This document shows positions 40,069-47,996 of a DNA stretch of 64,000 nucleotides, in pieces. The notes under the pieces were generated by a model that had not been told where the DNA came from, made no database searches, and worked only from the letters and a program-made list of their open reading frames with translations. Source of the stretch: Streptomyces rhizoryzae (GTDB lineage Bacteria; Actinomycetota; Actinomycetes; Streptomycetales; Streptomycetaceae); the NCBI RefSeq assembly GCF_023155275.1, contig NZ_JALMUV010000046.1, forward strand, positions 1-64,000, in the 5' to 3' direction. Numbering within the stretch: the first letter of the stretch is position 1; each line of letters opens with the position of its first letter. The translations under genes were made by a program, and so were the position numbers.

Positions 40069-40740
40069 AGGACCCCCCAGGTCACCAGTGGTTCGACGGT
40101 TCGCCTCACAGGTTTCTCCACCGGGCGGCACACCCCCGCCCCGGCCGCGCCGCGCTGTTCCTCCCCCCGGGAGGCCCCGCCCCCCGCGCATGACGTACCG
40201 GCTCGTGCACAGTCGAGTGGAACGACACCCGCCCCGCGGCAGCGCACACCGCGCCACCCGCCAAGGTCTCGGGATGCTGCAAGGACCCGTCGGGACCCGG
40301 ATGCTCCCCGCACCCAGGGCCCTCCCGGGCTCCCCCTCTTACTCCCTCACGTCCGGCCCCGGGAACGCGCACCGCTGGCCTTTCATGGCACCGGACGTGC
40401 AGTTCATTCATGGTCGCTTCGTGTCCGAACCGCTGAAGCACGGTCAATCTAGACCATCCGGCGCCGGTATGTAGAGAGGATGTGTGGAATTCGTGCCCAA
40501 CCTTGGGGTGTGACCCATCGGGGTGGCGGGTGGCGTCGGTGGTGCGCCGGTGCGGGGAGCGGTGCAGTGCCTGGGTTTGCGCGAAGTGGGGCCCGCGGTG
40601 GGGGAGTTGGCCAGGGCGAGTCGTACCCCCTCCCGCTGCCCGGCCGTACCCGTGTCCGGCGGCACCCCTGACGAAAGTCATGGCCGGGGCCTGCCGTTCG
40701 GCCAAGGCCGGCCGTGCTTCCGGCTCGTACCTTCGCCGGC
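40069..40740. other. Gene-free region upstream of the polysaccharide cluster
   Basis: I find no credible gene in these 672 bases. The promoter of the minus-strand cluster should lie in the left part. On the minus strand TTGACC (about 40442-40447) is preceded by TCTAGA and is a candidate -35, but no -10 stands out at the right distance. The right end holds TACCTT (40728-40733), a possible -10 for the small plus-strand frame at 40741. Confidence 0.4.
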
Positions 40741-41001
40741 ATGAAGCAAGCGGAGAGTGGAAGCGTGTCCCCCGGCAGTTCCCGGAGCAAGAGGTCCCGA
40801 GGCGGGGCGCGGCCGTGGCTCGCCTGCGCCGTCCTGGGCGCGGGGGCGCTGGCCGTGGCGTGGCTCGCACCGGGCGGGTGGGGCAGGGCCGGCGGGGTGC
40901 AGGTGACGGGCGGGGCCTCGGCGTCCGTGTACCGGTCGGTGACCGAAGCGGTGGCGGACGGCCCGTCATGGGCGGGGTCGCCCACCCGCAGCCGGGCATA
41001 G
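40741..41001 (+). CDS. Small putative membrane or secreted protein
   Basis: This 86-residue frame starts with a polar, positively charged N-terminus (about 28 residues, several Arg and Lys). A hydrophobic segment (PWLACAVLGAGALAVAWLAP) and a short polar tail follow. TACCTT 7 nt upstream fits a leaderless start, and no ribosome site is seen. Third-position G/C use is reasonable after codon 20. An open frame also runs on the opposite strand here, continuing from the truncated kinase, so this could be spurious. No family recognised. Confidence 0.3.
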   Translation: MKQAESGSVSPGSSRSKRSRGGARPWLACAVLGAGALAVAWLAPGGWGRAGGVQVTGGASASVYRSVTEAVADGPSWAGSPTRSRA

Positions 41002-41179
41002 TCACCCGGGTCCAGTACGGACAGCCGGGCCGAGCGGACGTCCCAGCCTGCGTGGGCGGCACAGAGCGGCGCCCACACCACCAGCGGCAGCACGATCGTG
41101 GTCACCGGCGCCCGCCGGACACTGCTGCGGGCCCGCCGGTGCTCCGGGTGCAGGGCCGGGGCCGGCGTTCGGGGCGCCA

Positions 41180-41693
41180 CGGACGGGCGAGGGGCGGACG
41201 GCCTGTGCGGTATCCGCGCGGTGACTGCGAAGCCGCCCTCGTGCGGGCCGTACTCGAAGGTGCCGCCCGCCAGGCGTACCCGCGCGTCCAGCCCGATCAG
41301 GCCCCGCCCGGTGCGGGGCACGGGCTCGGGGCCGGGCCGCGTGATCGAGGGCCCGTTCCCCACGCGGACCGTGGTCTCCTCCGTCGTGTAGGTCACGTGC
41401 ACGCTCACCCGGGCCGTCGGGGCATGCTTGGCGGCGTTGGTCAGCGCCTCCTGGACGACCCGGTGGGCCGCTCGCGCGACGGCCGGCGGAACGCTGTGGG
41501 GGGCGGTGCCCGTGCGCGTGGAGTCGGCGGCGGCCCCCGTCGCCGGGGGCGCGCCGGTGCTGGTGGCGTTTCCCGTCGCCGCCGGCCTGGAGGCGCCGGT
41601 GCGCGCGCCCGTGGTGCCTTCGGTCCGGGGCGCGTCGTCGTGGTCGATCCGCAGATCGACGACGAGGCCGGCGGCCGAGGCGTCCGCGAACAC
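41180..41693 (-). pseudogene. Truncated histidine kinase (HATPase remnant)
   Basis: The reading frame encodes only the C-terminal ATPase part of a NarL-associated (HisKA_3-type) kinase. It has ADASAAGLVVDLRID, the linker that follows the His-box helices, then RAAHRVVQEALTNAAKHAP (N box), GLIGLDARVRLAGGTFEYG (G box) and GGFAVTARIP. The sensor and His-containing helices are missing. Upstream a stop codon lies immediately beyond base 41693, exactly where a Tn3-type transposase sequence starts on the other strand. About 55 low-complexity Ala/Thr/Pro residues are inserted before the N box. Beyond about 41180 the open frame continues without recognisable sequence, so the 3' boundary is approximate. 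Confidence 0.75.
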
Positions 41694-41694
41694 C

Positions 41695-41840
41695 CTGCTG
41701 CTTCAGCAGGTCCTGGCCGAACCGGCATGGGCGAAGAAGCTCTCCGATGAGGACCGGCGCGGGCTGACCGCCCTGTTCTGGTCGAACATCAACCCGTACG
41801 GCACCTTCCGCCTGGACATGAACGAGCGCCTCGACCTGCC
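41695..41840 (+). mobile_element. Tn3-family transposase C-terminal fragment
   Basis: In one plus frame the sequence reads LLLQQVLAEPAW, then LSDEDRRGLTALFWSNINPY, then GTFRLDMNERLDL. This matches the last 45 or so residues of actinobacterial Tn3-family TnpA proteins. Everything upstream of this is unrelated (the antisense of a histidine kinase). The usual stop after the final Leu is not kept, and the frame runs on to 41922. A perfect 14-bp hairpin follows at 41858-41893. I could not identify the 38-bp Tn3 terminal repeat. Confidence 0.7.
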
Positions 41841-41857
41841 GCCCGCCCAAGTGCCAC

Positions 41858-41893
41858 GTCCCCGGTCGTCGGCGGATGTCGACGACCGGGGAC
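41858..41893. terminator. Perfect hairpin after the transposase fragment
   Basis: A 14-bp perfect stem (41858-41871 with 41880-41893) closes an 8-nt loop. It lies just after the TnpA remnant and before the stop of the hydrolase gene reading the other way, so it may serve either direction. Confidence 0.6.
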
Positions 41894-42048
41894 GGACGGC
41901 GAAGCGAGGAACGCCTCCGTAGGAACTGGCCTGTTCCTCTGCAGTGCTGAGCGCGCCTATGCCGCCTGATGAACTGGCAGCTCACCGTCCACGAGTCCCG
42001 CCACCGCCTGGCCTGCGCGAGGCTGTTGGAGACCGCAGCGGCTCCGCT

Positions 42049-43260
42049 TCACGGAAGGAACTTCACCTCTGGGAAGGCCGCGCTGGGGCCGTCGAGCAGG
42101 TGCCCCCGGCGGTGCCGTAGGTGCAGGTCGAAGAAGGCGAGCGGGTACGCCTGCTGGATCCGTACCGCCCGGGCCGGATCGAGGGTGCCGATCCAGCTGC
42201 GAAGCTCCTCGTCGTTCATCCCGACGGCCATTGCCAGCTGCGGGATCAGCACCTGGTAGTCGCCGTATGAGTAGTGGACCGCACCTTCGGCCTGAACGTT
42301 GAGCCGCCATCCCCGCAGGTGCGACCAGAACTCGGCAACGCTCGGCTGCGTGGCCCGGGGGTACGCGGCGGTCATCAGCATGAACGGCCTATCGAGGTCG
42401 GTGGTGACCGTCGGTTGCATCGGGCCGTCGAGGCTCAGCCCGGCTCGGACGCGCTGGTCCTGGCTCATGACGAGGGCGGTCGCTGTCGCACCCTTTGACC
42501 AGCCGAACATGCCAATGCGATGCGGGTCGAGGGCGTCGAGCAGACCTTCCGGCAGCGACCGCTGATCGGCGTCGGGGTTGCGCCCGGCGGCGAGGTCCTC
42601 GATGCGGTCGAGCACGAACCGGATGTCCTTGGCGAAGTCCCGTGCCCCCAGGAATGGCGGGCCCTGTGCCGGGACGGTGAGCCGGCCGTCGGGGAATTCG
42701 CTGAACGCGTCGTAGGTGTGGTCCACCGTGACCACCACATACCCGTGGCCGGCGAGTTCCTGCGCCACGATGGTGGTGTCCGCACGGTGATCGTGCGCGC
42801 CGTGCGAGAACACGATGACGGGCAGGCGTCGGCCCGTTCGCAGCACCGGGGCGCCCTCGTGGCCGGCTGTGAGCGGCGCCGTCGCGGCATCGGCCGGGAG
42901 CCCTGCGTTCGCGAGCAGTGCCCGCAGTACGGCGGGGGACGCCCAGGGTGCGAGCGGATAGCGGTGGACGTCACGGGCGGGATACCAGACGCCGGCCATC
43001 AGTTCGCGGTGATGTCCGGGGCCGACCACGGGATCTGGGCGTGAGGTGTCGACGAGGTGCAGTGATGCCGTGCCCACCGGGTACGGTCCGCTGGGCGTGG
43101 GCAGTTTGAGCTGTACCGGGCGAGAGGCGGTGGTCGGATCCGCCCACGCGGGGCGTGCGACGCCGAGCGGCAGGCCGGCCCCGAACCCGGCGGCCAGCGC
43201 GGCTTGGAGCATACGGCGGCGCGTCATGTTCGTTTTGCTGGTGACCGACGTCGTGGTCAC
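42049..43260 (-). CDS. Secreted alpha/beta hydrolase, PAF-acetylhydrolase/lipase-like
   Basis: This 403-residue protein has an N-terminal export signal with a twin-arginine-like start (TRRRMLQAALAAGFG) and a likely cleavage after AWA (about residue 40). The mature part is an alpha/beta hydrolase. VIVFSHGAHDH forms the oxyanion region and HRIGMFGWSKGATAT carries the nucleophile Ser in GWSKG. A late SYGDYQVL stretch lies near the acid/His side. This resembles plasma PAF-acetylhydrolase and dienelactone-hydrolase-type esterases. The natural ester is unknown. GTG 43260 follows GGGGAGG. It may share regulation with the winged-helix gene 93 nt upstream. Confidence 0.85.
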   Translation of the reverse strand: MTTTSVTSKTNMTRRRMLQAALAAGFGAGLPLGVARPAWADPTTASRPVQLKLPTPSGPYPVGTASLHLVDTSRPDPVVGPGHHRELMAGVWYPARDVHRYPLAPWASPAVLRALLANAGLPADAATAPLTAGHEGAPVLRTGRRLPVIVFSHGAHDHRADTTIVAQELAGHGYVVVTVDHTYDAFSEFPDGRLTVPAQGPPFLGARDFAKDIRFVLDRIEDLAAGRNPDADQRSLPEGLLDALDPHRIGMFGWSKGATATALVMSQDQRVRAGLSLDGPMQPTVTTDLDRPFMLMTAAYPRATQPSVAEFWSHLRGWRLNVQAEGAVHYSYGDYQVLIPQLAMAVGMNDEELRSWIGTLDPARAVRIQQAYPLAFFDLHLRHRRGHLLDGPSAAFPEVKFLP

Positions 43261-43353
43261 ATGTCCTCCCCAGGTTTCTTGGATGGTGTTCGGCATGCTG
43301 CTCGTGCTCGCGAGCTCCAGTGCGAGCCGGTCGCGGGTTCCCAGGGGTCCGGG

Positions 43354-43692
43354 CTAGGACTTCGGGGCCGAGCTGCCTTGTTCGATCTGGTGGATGAGTC
43401 GCTTGAGCTGGGTGACCTCGTCCTGGAGGGCGCGGTCGCCGGCGGGGGTGAGGGACAGCCAGGTTCGGGCGCGCTTGCCCTCGTAGCCTTTCTCGATGTG
43501 GATCAGCCCGGCCTTCTCCAGGACGGCCAGGTGCTGGCTGAGATTTCCGGCGGTGAGTCCGAGCGCCGTGCGCAGGAAGCCGAACTCGACACGGCGCGCC
43601 TGGTGGGCGACGGTGAGAATGCCGAGGCGAACGCGCTGGTGGACGACGTCGTCCAGGCCGGTGACTGGGTGTTGGTCGCTCTGCTCGCTCAT
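43354..43692 (-). CDS. Winged-helix transcriptional regulator (MarR/ArsR-like, HTH_34 type)
   Basis: This 112-residue one-domain DNA-binding protein has VRLGILTVAHQARRVEFGFLR as first helices, then LGLTAGNLSQHLAVLEKAGLI as recognition helix and turn. A beta wing follows (KGYEGKRARTWLSLTPAGDRAL), and a C-terminal helix probably makes the dimer. This wording matches the PF13601 family of actinobacterial repressors, which are usually co-transcribed with a membrane protein. The gene overlaps the membrane-protein gene by 4 nt, and a perfect TTTGCA-T-TGCAAA palindrome precedes that gene, so autoregulation is very likely. Confidence 0.88.
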   Translation of the reverse strand: MSEQSDQHPVTGLDDVVHQRVRLGILTVAHQARRVEFGFLRTALGLTAGNLSQHLAVLEKAGLIHIEKGYEGKRARTWLSLTPAGDRALQDEVTQLKRLIHQIEQGSSAPKS

Positions 43693-44435
43693 GAGCGGGT
43701 GCGCTTACCGGGCAGCTCGGCGAGGCCGAAACCGAGGGCGCTGAGCAGGAGCAGCAAGCCGGGGACGCCGAAGCGGGGCAGGGCGGACCAGGGCGAGGTG
43801 ACGGGGATCCCCATCCAGCCGTCGGTGAGCGGCACCAGCTCGATGGCCAGGTACACCACGGTGAGCAGCAGCAGGGCGCGGCTGCGTTCCACCCAGGACA
43901 GCACGAGCAGCGGCAGCCCCACCGCTGCGGCCGGTCCGGTGAGCCGTTCGAGGAACATCGTCACCCCGGAGGCGGGGTCGAGATGCAGGCCCCAGAAATC
44001 GACCGTGGCGCCGGGCTGAACCATCCCCTGACGGATACTCCAGAACGTCGTGGCGGCCACCAGGCCGACCAGGGCGATCCCGGTGAGGATGTACGGCCGG
44101 ACCGGGGTGCCGACCCCGCGGTTGCGGGAGCGGCGGATGTAGAAGAACGCCGTCGCGGCGTAGGCGAAGGCGAGACCGAGCGTCCAGTAGACCGGCGAGC
44201 CCTGCGTGATCAGGGTGCAGCCAGCGCCTGCCGCGGCGTCGCCCGTCGGGCAGGAAACGCTTTCGGCCTTGAAGGTGAAGCGGCCGACCAGGATTCCGCC
44301 CAGCGTGAGCGCGCCGAGCAGCAGGAGAGGGAACCAGGTACCGCGTTGGGCGGAGCGGACTCGGCGGGTCAGGTCGCCGAGGCTGGCGAGGACTTCTTGG
44401 GGGGTGTCCGGCGAGGGCACCGATGCGTCTGTCAT
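43689..44435 (-). CDS. Polytopic membrane protein co-transcribed with the regulator
   Basis: This 248-residue protein has about six hydrophobic segments (for example WFPLLLLGALTLGGILVG, LGLAFAYAATAFFYI, LPLLVLSWV and GVPGLLLLLSALGFGLA). Two Cys lie in the first external loop (SCPTGDAAAGAGC), possibly disulphide-bonded. There is no transporter or enzyme motif. Such proteins paired with HTH_34 repressors are usually of unknown function. ATG 44435 begins MTDASVPS. The operator-like palindrome lies only 10 nt upstream, so transcription must start very close to the gene. It ends in a 4-nt overlap with the regulator gene. Confidence 0.78.
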   Translation of the reverse strand: MTDASVPSPDTPQEVLASLGDLTRRVRSAQRGTWFPLLLLGALTLGGILVGRFTFKAESVSCPTGDAAAGAGCTLITQGSPVYWTLGLAFAYAATAFFYIRRSRNRGVGTPVRPYILTGIALVGLVAATTFWSIRQGMVQPGATVDFWGLHLDPASGVTMFLERLTGPAAAVGLPLLVLSWVERSRALLLLTVVYLAIELVPLTDGWMGIPVTSPWSALPRFGVPGLLLLLSALGFGLAELPGKRTRS

Positions 44436-44444
44436 GCAGTCAGC

Positions 44445-44457
44445 TTTGCATTGCAAA
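44445..44457 (-). promoter_or_regulatory. Perfect operator palindrome
   Basis: TTTGCA (44445-44450), T, TGCAAA (44452-44457) is a perfect inverted repeat 10 nt upstream of the membrane-protein start codon. It is the probable autoregulatory site of the winged-helix protein encoded in the same operon. Confidence 0.65.
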
Positions 44458-44670
44458 CCAGTTATGGCAAGAGATCGTCTTCTGGGCCGCCAAGTCATCT
44501 CGTTCCGAAACCCGCAGACGCGCGTCAATGGAACATCGGCTTCAACAAACCATCGTTTTCCGAAGATCCGGCGTTCGAGATCGAACGAGCGTGACACGCC
44601 TTCAAAAACTCCTTCAGAAACCCTGCTCTTCAACAACCCGGTGAACACCGTTTCTTGAGAAGATCCGGGC
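44458..44670 (+). promoter_or_regulatory. Candidate resolution (res) site region
   Basis: This spacer before the resolvase gene is clearly poorer in G+C than its surroundings. It contains a perfect palindrome CGTTCGA-GA-TCGAACG (44572-44587) with a 2-bp centre, as expected for the crossover subsite of a serine recombinase. Near-repeats CTTCAACAAACC and CTTCAGAAACC, and two AAGATCCGG copies, lie on either side. Subsites II and III cannot be assigned by eye. Confidence 0.45.
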
Positions 44671-45330
44671 ATGAACGCGTCCCTGGAGCCGTCCGAACTC
44701 CTCACCCCCTCGCCCGCCGTCCTCACCGACATCCGGATCGGATACGCGAGGGTCTCGACCGGTGGGCAGAAGCTCGACCGCCAGATCGGCGCACTCAACG
44801 CAGCAGGCTGCCGCCGCATCTTCGCCGACAAGAAGTCTGGCAAGAACGACCTGCGCCCCGAGCTGAAGGCGTGCCACGCCTTCCTCACCCCCGGCGACAC
44901 CCTCGTCGTCCCCTCGCTCGACCGCTACGGCCGCAGCCTCCAGGACCTCGTCAACATGGTCGCCGAGCTCCGGGAGCGCGGTATCGGCTTCCAGTCCCTC
45001 CACGAGGCGCTCGACACCACCACCCCCGGCGGGCGCCTGATCTTCCACGTCTTCACCGCGCTCGCCGAGTTCATCCGCGAACTGATCGTCGCCGGCACCC
45101 ACGAGGGCCTTGCCGCCGCCCGGGCCCGCGGCAAGGTCGGCGGACGCCCCACGGTCGTCAACGAGGACCTCATCCGCGCGGCCCGCGACATGCTGCCCAT
45201 CCCAGAGAACAGCGTCACCACCATCGCCAAGATCCTGGGCGTCTCCGTCGGCACGCTCTACAACCACATCCCCGACCTCAAGCAGCTGCGGAACTCCCGC
45301 GTCCCACGGCAGCTGGAGGGGGGCAAGTAG
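44671..45330 (+). CDS. Serine recombinase, Tn3-type resolvase
   Basis: This 219-residue small serine recombinase is predicted to resolve transposon cointegrates. The catalytic Ser29 is in IGYARVSTGGQKLDRQIGAL. ADKKSGKNDLRPELKAC, LDRYGRSLQDL with active-site Arg, and GRLIFHVFTALAEFIRELI (the E-helix region) follow. The C-terminal helix-turn-helix is SVTTIAKILGVSVGTLYNHI. All catalytic residues appear intact, so it could be active. An N-terminal extension of about 20 residues precedes the domain. The ATG at 44671 has a weak GAGAAG site. The transposase of the same element is absent. Only a C-terminal scrap remains 2.8 kb to the left. Confidence 0.92.
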   Translation: MNASLEPSELLTPSPAVLTDIRIGYARVSTGGQKLDRQIGALNAAGCRRIFADKKSGKNDLRPELKACHAFLTPGDTLVVPSLDRYGRSLQDLVNMVAELRERGIGFQSLHEALDTTTPGGRLIFHVFTALAEFIRELIVAGTHEGLAAARARGKVGGRPTVVNEDLIRAARDMLPIPENSVTTIAKILGVSVGTLYNHIPDLKQLRNSRVPRQLEGGK

Positions 45331-45802
45331 CCCCCGCGGCTACTTTGCACCGTGGGTCAGAGATAGGAGATCGGGGCCGAGTCCGAGGTGGACCAGGATC
45401 GCCTGGCGCGTCGGACGGAAGAGCACCGAGGCGACGTTCACCAGCCGGCGGTACGGATGTAGTGCCCGAGCGGGGCCACCGCCACCTCACCCCACGCCGT
45501 GAGCGCGTCATCCGGCTCCGCGTACCGGCCCGGCGGGCACTCAGGGACCGGACCACCGTCCGCGGGCGGGGAAGACACCGGGACCGCCGGCACACTGGCG
45601 GCCACCGTGTCCGGCAGGCTTGGCGGGCGTCGGTGAGGGGCATTCCGACGGAATACGACAGCCCCCGGCCCGGCGGGAGAGCCAGTCGAGGAAGGCGTGG
45701 GTGCCGCCATTGCACTGTGCGCCAGGCCCGCCGAACGACAGCCTCGTCAGGGGGGTTGGCGCCGAGGGGGCGTGTCCCTATCGTGTGAGCGAAACGTGAG
45801 TA
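45331..45802. other. Low-information region after the resolvase
   Basis: This is about 470 bases without an intact gene. A possible broken minus-strand gene is described separately (45350-45710). Base composition varies. I see no transposon inverted repeat, although one end of the element carrying the resolvase should lie somewhere nearby. Confidence 0.4.
45350..45710 (-). pseudogene. Possible frameshifted hypothetical gene
   Basis: One minus frame reads MAAPTPSSTGSPAG at 45710 and reaches YAEPDDALTAWGEVAVAPLG, ending at TGA near 45438. Shifting frame at that point continues as LVNVASVLFRPTRQAILVHL up to a TAG near 45350. The joined protein looks like a single polypeptide interrupted by one indel. 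The family is not identified with confidence. Confidence 0.3.
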
Positions 45803-45820
45803 CTCCTCATATTTAAGGAG
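45803..45820 (+). promoter_or_regulatory. Ribosome-site-masking hairpin
   Basis: CTCCT (45803-45807) can pair with AGGAG (45816-45820), the ribosome binding site of the gene at 45828, across an 8-nt A/T-rich loop. The 5-bp stem is weak but would make initiation sensitive to temperature or to a ligand. Confidence 0.3.
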
Positions 45821-45827
45821 CACGGTG

Positions 45828-47897
45828 ATGAACATCGTTCACCCTTCGCGCCGCAGACGCAGATCCCTCCCGGTGGTCTTACTGCTCTTCGCGGCGATGA
45901 CCCTGCTGCTCGGCCCCACGCCGAGCAGCTCCGCGGCCGAGTCCAACTGGTGGGACCCCGTCGCACGGCCCACGCCCGACGCCCAGGTCAACGTCACGGG
46001 CGAGCCCTTCAAGGGCACCGACGCCCAGGGGAACGTACGGGGCTTCGTCGACGCCCATGACCACATCATGGCCAACGAGGGCTTCGGCGGTCGGCTGATC
46101 TGCGGCAAGCCGTTCTCGGAGCAGGGCGTCGCCGACGCGCTCAAGGACTGTCCCGAGCACTACCCCGACGGCTCGCTCGCCGTCTTCGACATGATCACCA
46201 AGGGCGGGGACGGCAGGCACGACCCCGTCGGGTGGCCGTCGTTCAAGGACTGGCCCGCCCATGACTCGCTGACGCACCAGCAGAACTACTACGCCGGGAT
46301 CGAGCGGGCCTGGCGCGCCGGTCAGCGCGTGCTGGTCAACGACCTCGTCACCAACGGCGTGATCTGCTCGGTCTACTTCTTCAAGGACCGCAGCTGCGAC
46401 GAGATGACCGCCATCCGTCTGGAGGCGAAGAAGTCGTACGACATGCAGGCCTTCATCGACACGATGTACGGCGGCCCGGGCAAAGGCTGGTTCCGGATCG
46501 TCACCGACAGCGCGCAGGCCCGCGACGTCATCGAGCAGGGAAAGCTCGCCGTGGTCCTGGGGGTCGAGACCTCGGAGCCGTTCGGCTGCAAGCAGATCCT
46601 GGACCACGCTCAGTGCAGCAAGGCGGACATCGACCGGGGCTTGGACGAGCTGCACGGCCTCGGCGTACGCAGCATGTTCCTGTGCCACAAGTTCGACAAC
46701 GCCCTGTGCGGGGTGCGTTTCGACTCCGGCGCGCTCGGTACGGCCATCAACGTCGGCCAGTTCCTGTCGACAGGCACCTTCTGGAAGACGGAGAACTGCC
46801 GCGGCCCCGAGCATGACAACCCCATCGGCAACGCGACGGCAGAGCAGGCGGAGAAGCAGCTGCCGAAGGGCGTGTCCGTCCCCACGTACGCCTCGGGCGC
46901 GCAGTGCAACTCCCGCGGGCTCACCGACCTGGGCGCGTACGCGGTACGCGGCATGATGAAGCGACACATGATGCTGGAGCTGGACCACATGAGCGTCAAG
47001 GCCGCGGACCAGGCCTTCGACATCTTCGAGTCCGCGTCGTACCCGGGCGCGCTCTCCTCGCACAGCTGGATGGACGCGGGCTGGACCGAACGGCTGTACA
47101 AACTCGGCGGGTTCGCCGCCTCCTACATGAGCGGCTCCGAGGGCTTCAGTGCGGAAGCCAAGGCCAAGGACGCGCTGCGCACGAAGTACCACGTCGGCCT
47201 CGGCTACGGCACCGACATGAACGGCGTCGGCGGCTGGCCGGGCCCACGGGGCACCGACACCCCGAACCCGGTGAAGTATCCGTTCCGCTCCACCGACGGC
47301 GGCTCGTTGATCGACAAGCAGGTCACCGGCGAGCGCACCTGGAACGTCAACACCGACGGCGCCGCGCACTACGGCATGGTCCCGGACTGGATCGAGGACA
47401 TCCGGAACGTCGGCGGCCAGGGAGTCGTGAACGACCTCTTCTCGGGCGCCGAGTCCTACCTCCGCACCTGGGGGAGGACCGAAAAGCACACGCTCGGCAC
47501 GAACTTGGCGTCGGGGGCGGCCACTTCGGCGTCCTCCTCGGAGTGGTGGAACCCGATCGAGAGCTTCGCGCCCGGCAAAGCTGTCGACGGCGACACCGGC
47601 ACGCGCTGGGCCAGCGAGTGGAGCGACGACCAGTGGCTGCGGATCGACCTCGGAGCCGCGAAGCCGGTCAGCCGCGTCACCCTCGACTGGCAGGCGGCGT
47701 ACGCGAAGTCCTACCGCATCGAGCTGTCGGACGACGGCACGAACTGGAAGACGGCGTGGTCCACGACCACCGGCGACGGCGGCCTGGACACGGCACGCTT
47801 CTCTCCGGCTCAGGCCCGTTACGTACGAGCTCACGGGCTTGCGCGGGGCACCCGGTGGGGCTACTCGCTGCGCGAGGTCGGCGTCTACGCCGACTGA
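45828..47897 (+). CDS. Secreted TIM-barrel metal-dependent hydrolase with C-terminal F5/8C domain
   Basis: This 689-residue exported protein has a signal peptide at residues 1-38 (basic start, SLPVVLLLFAAMTLLL, Ala-Ala-Ala cleavage). The large N-terminal domain resembles the amidohydrolase/membrane-dipeptidase superfamily. GFVDAHDHIM has the HxH metal pair. VVLGVETSEPFGC, MLELDHMSV, ALSSHSWMDAG and LGYGTDMNGVGG supply further acidic and His positions. Many Cys suggest disulphides. The last 140 residues are an F5/8 type C (CBM32-like) carbohydrate-binding domain (GKAVDGDTGTRWASEWSDDQ, WLRIDLG, YSLREVGVY). The substrate is unknown, but a glycan or glycan-linked compound is likely. ATG 45828 is 7 nt after AAGGAG, and GTG 45825 is too close. 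Confidence 0.78.
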   Translation: MNIVHPSRRRRRSLPVVLLLFAAMTLLLGPTPSSSAAESNWWDPVARPTPDAQVNVTGEPFKGTDAQGNVRGFVDAHDHIMANEGFGGRLICGKPFSEQGVADALKDCPEHYPDGSLAVFDMITKGGDGRHDPVGWPSFKDWPAHDSLTHQQNYYAGIERAWRAGQRVLVNDLVTNGVICSVYFFKDRSCDEMTAIRLEAKKSYDMQAFIDTMYGGPGKGWFRIVTDSAQARDVIEQGKLAVVLGVETSEPFGCKQILDHAQCSKADIDRGLDELHGLGVRSMFLCHKFDNALCGVRFDSGALGTAINVGQFLSTGTFWKTENCRGPEHDNPIGNATAEQAEKQLPKGVSVPTYASGAQCNSRGLTDLGAYAVRGMMKRHMMLELDHMSVKAADQAFDIFESASYPGALSSHSWMDAGWTERLYKLGGFAASYMSGSEGFSAEAKAKDALRTKYHVGLGYGTDMNGVGGWPGPRGTDTPNPVKYPFRSTDGGSLIDKQVTGERTWNVNTDGAAHYGMVPDWIEDIRNVGGQGVVNDLFSGAESYLRTWGRTEKHTLGTNLASGAATSASSSEWWNPIESFAPGKAVDGDTGTRWASEWSDDQWLRIDLGAAKPVSRVTLDWQAAYAKSYRIELSDDGTNWKTAWSTTTGDGGLDTARFSPAQARYVRAHGLARGTRWGYSLREVGVYAD

Positions 47898-47996
47898 GAG
47901 CCGCCCGTGAGGCGGTGCCGGGGCCGAGGTCGGCCGGAACAGCGCTCCTGATCCGGCCGGCCCAGGCCGATGAACCGAACCCGAGCAAGGAATCGC

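Noticed and set aside
40106..41062. Minus-strand frame of 318 codons upstream of the polysaccharide cluster
   Set aside because: Composition is Pro/Arg/Gly-rich without recognisable sequence. It overlaps the expected promoter region.
44671..45330. Resolvase as part of an integrated phage or ICE
   Set aside because: No phage structural, replication or tra genes and no tRNA attachment site nearby. The small size and HTH match transposon resolvases.
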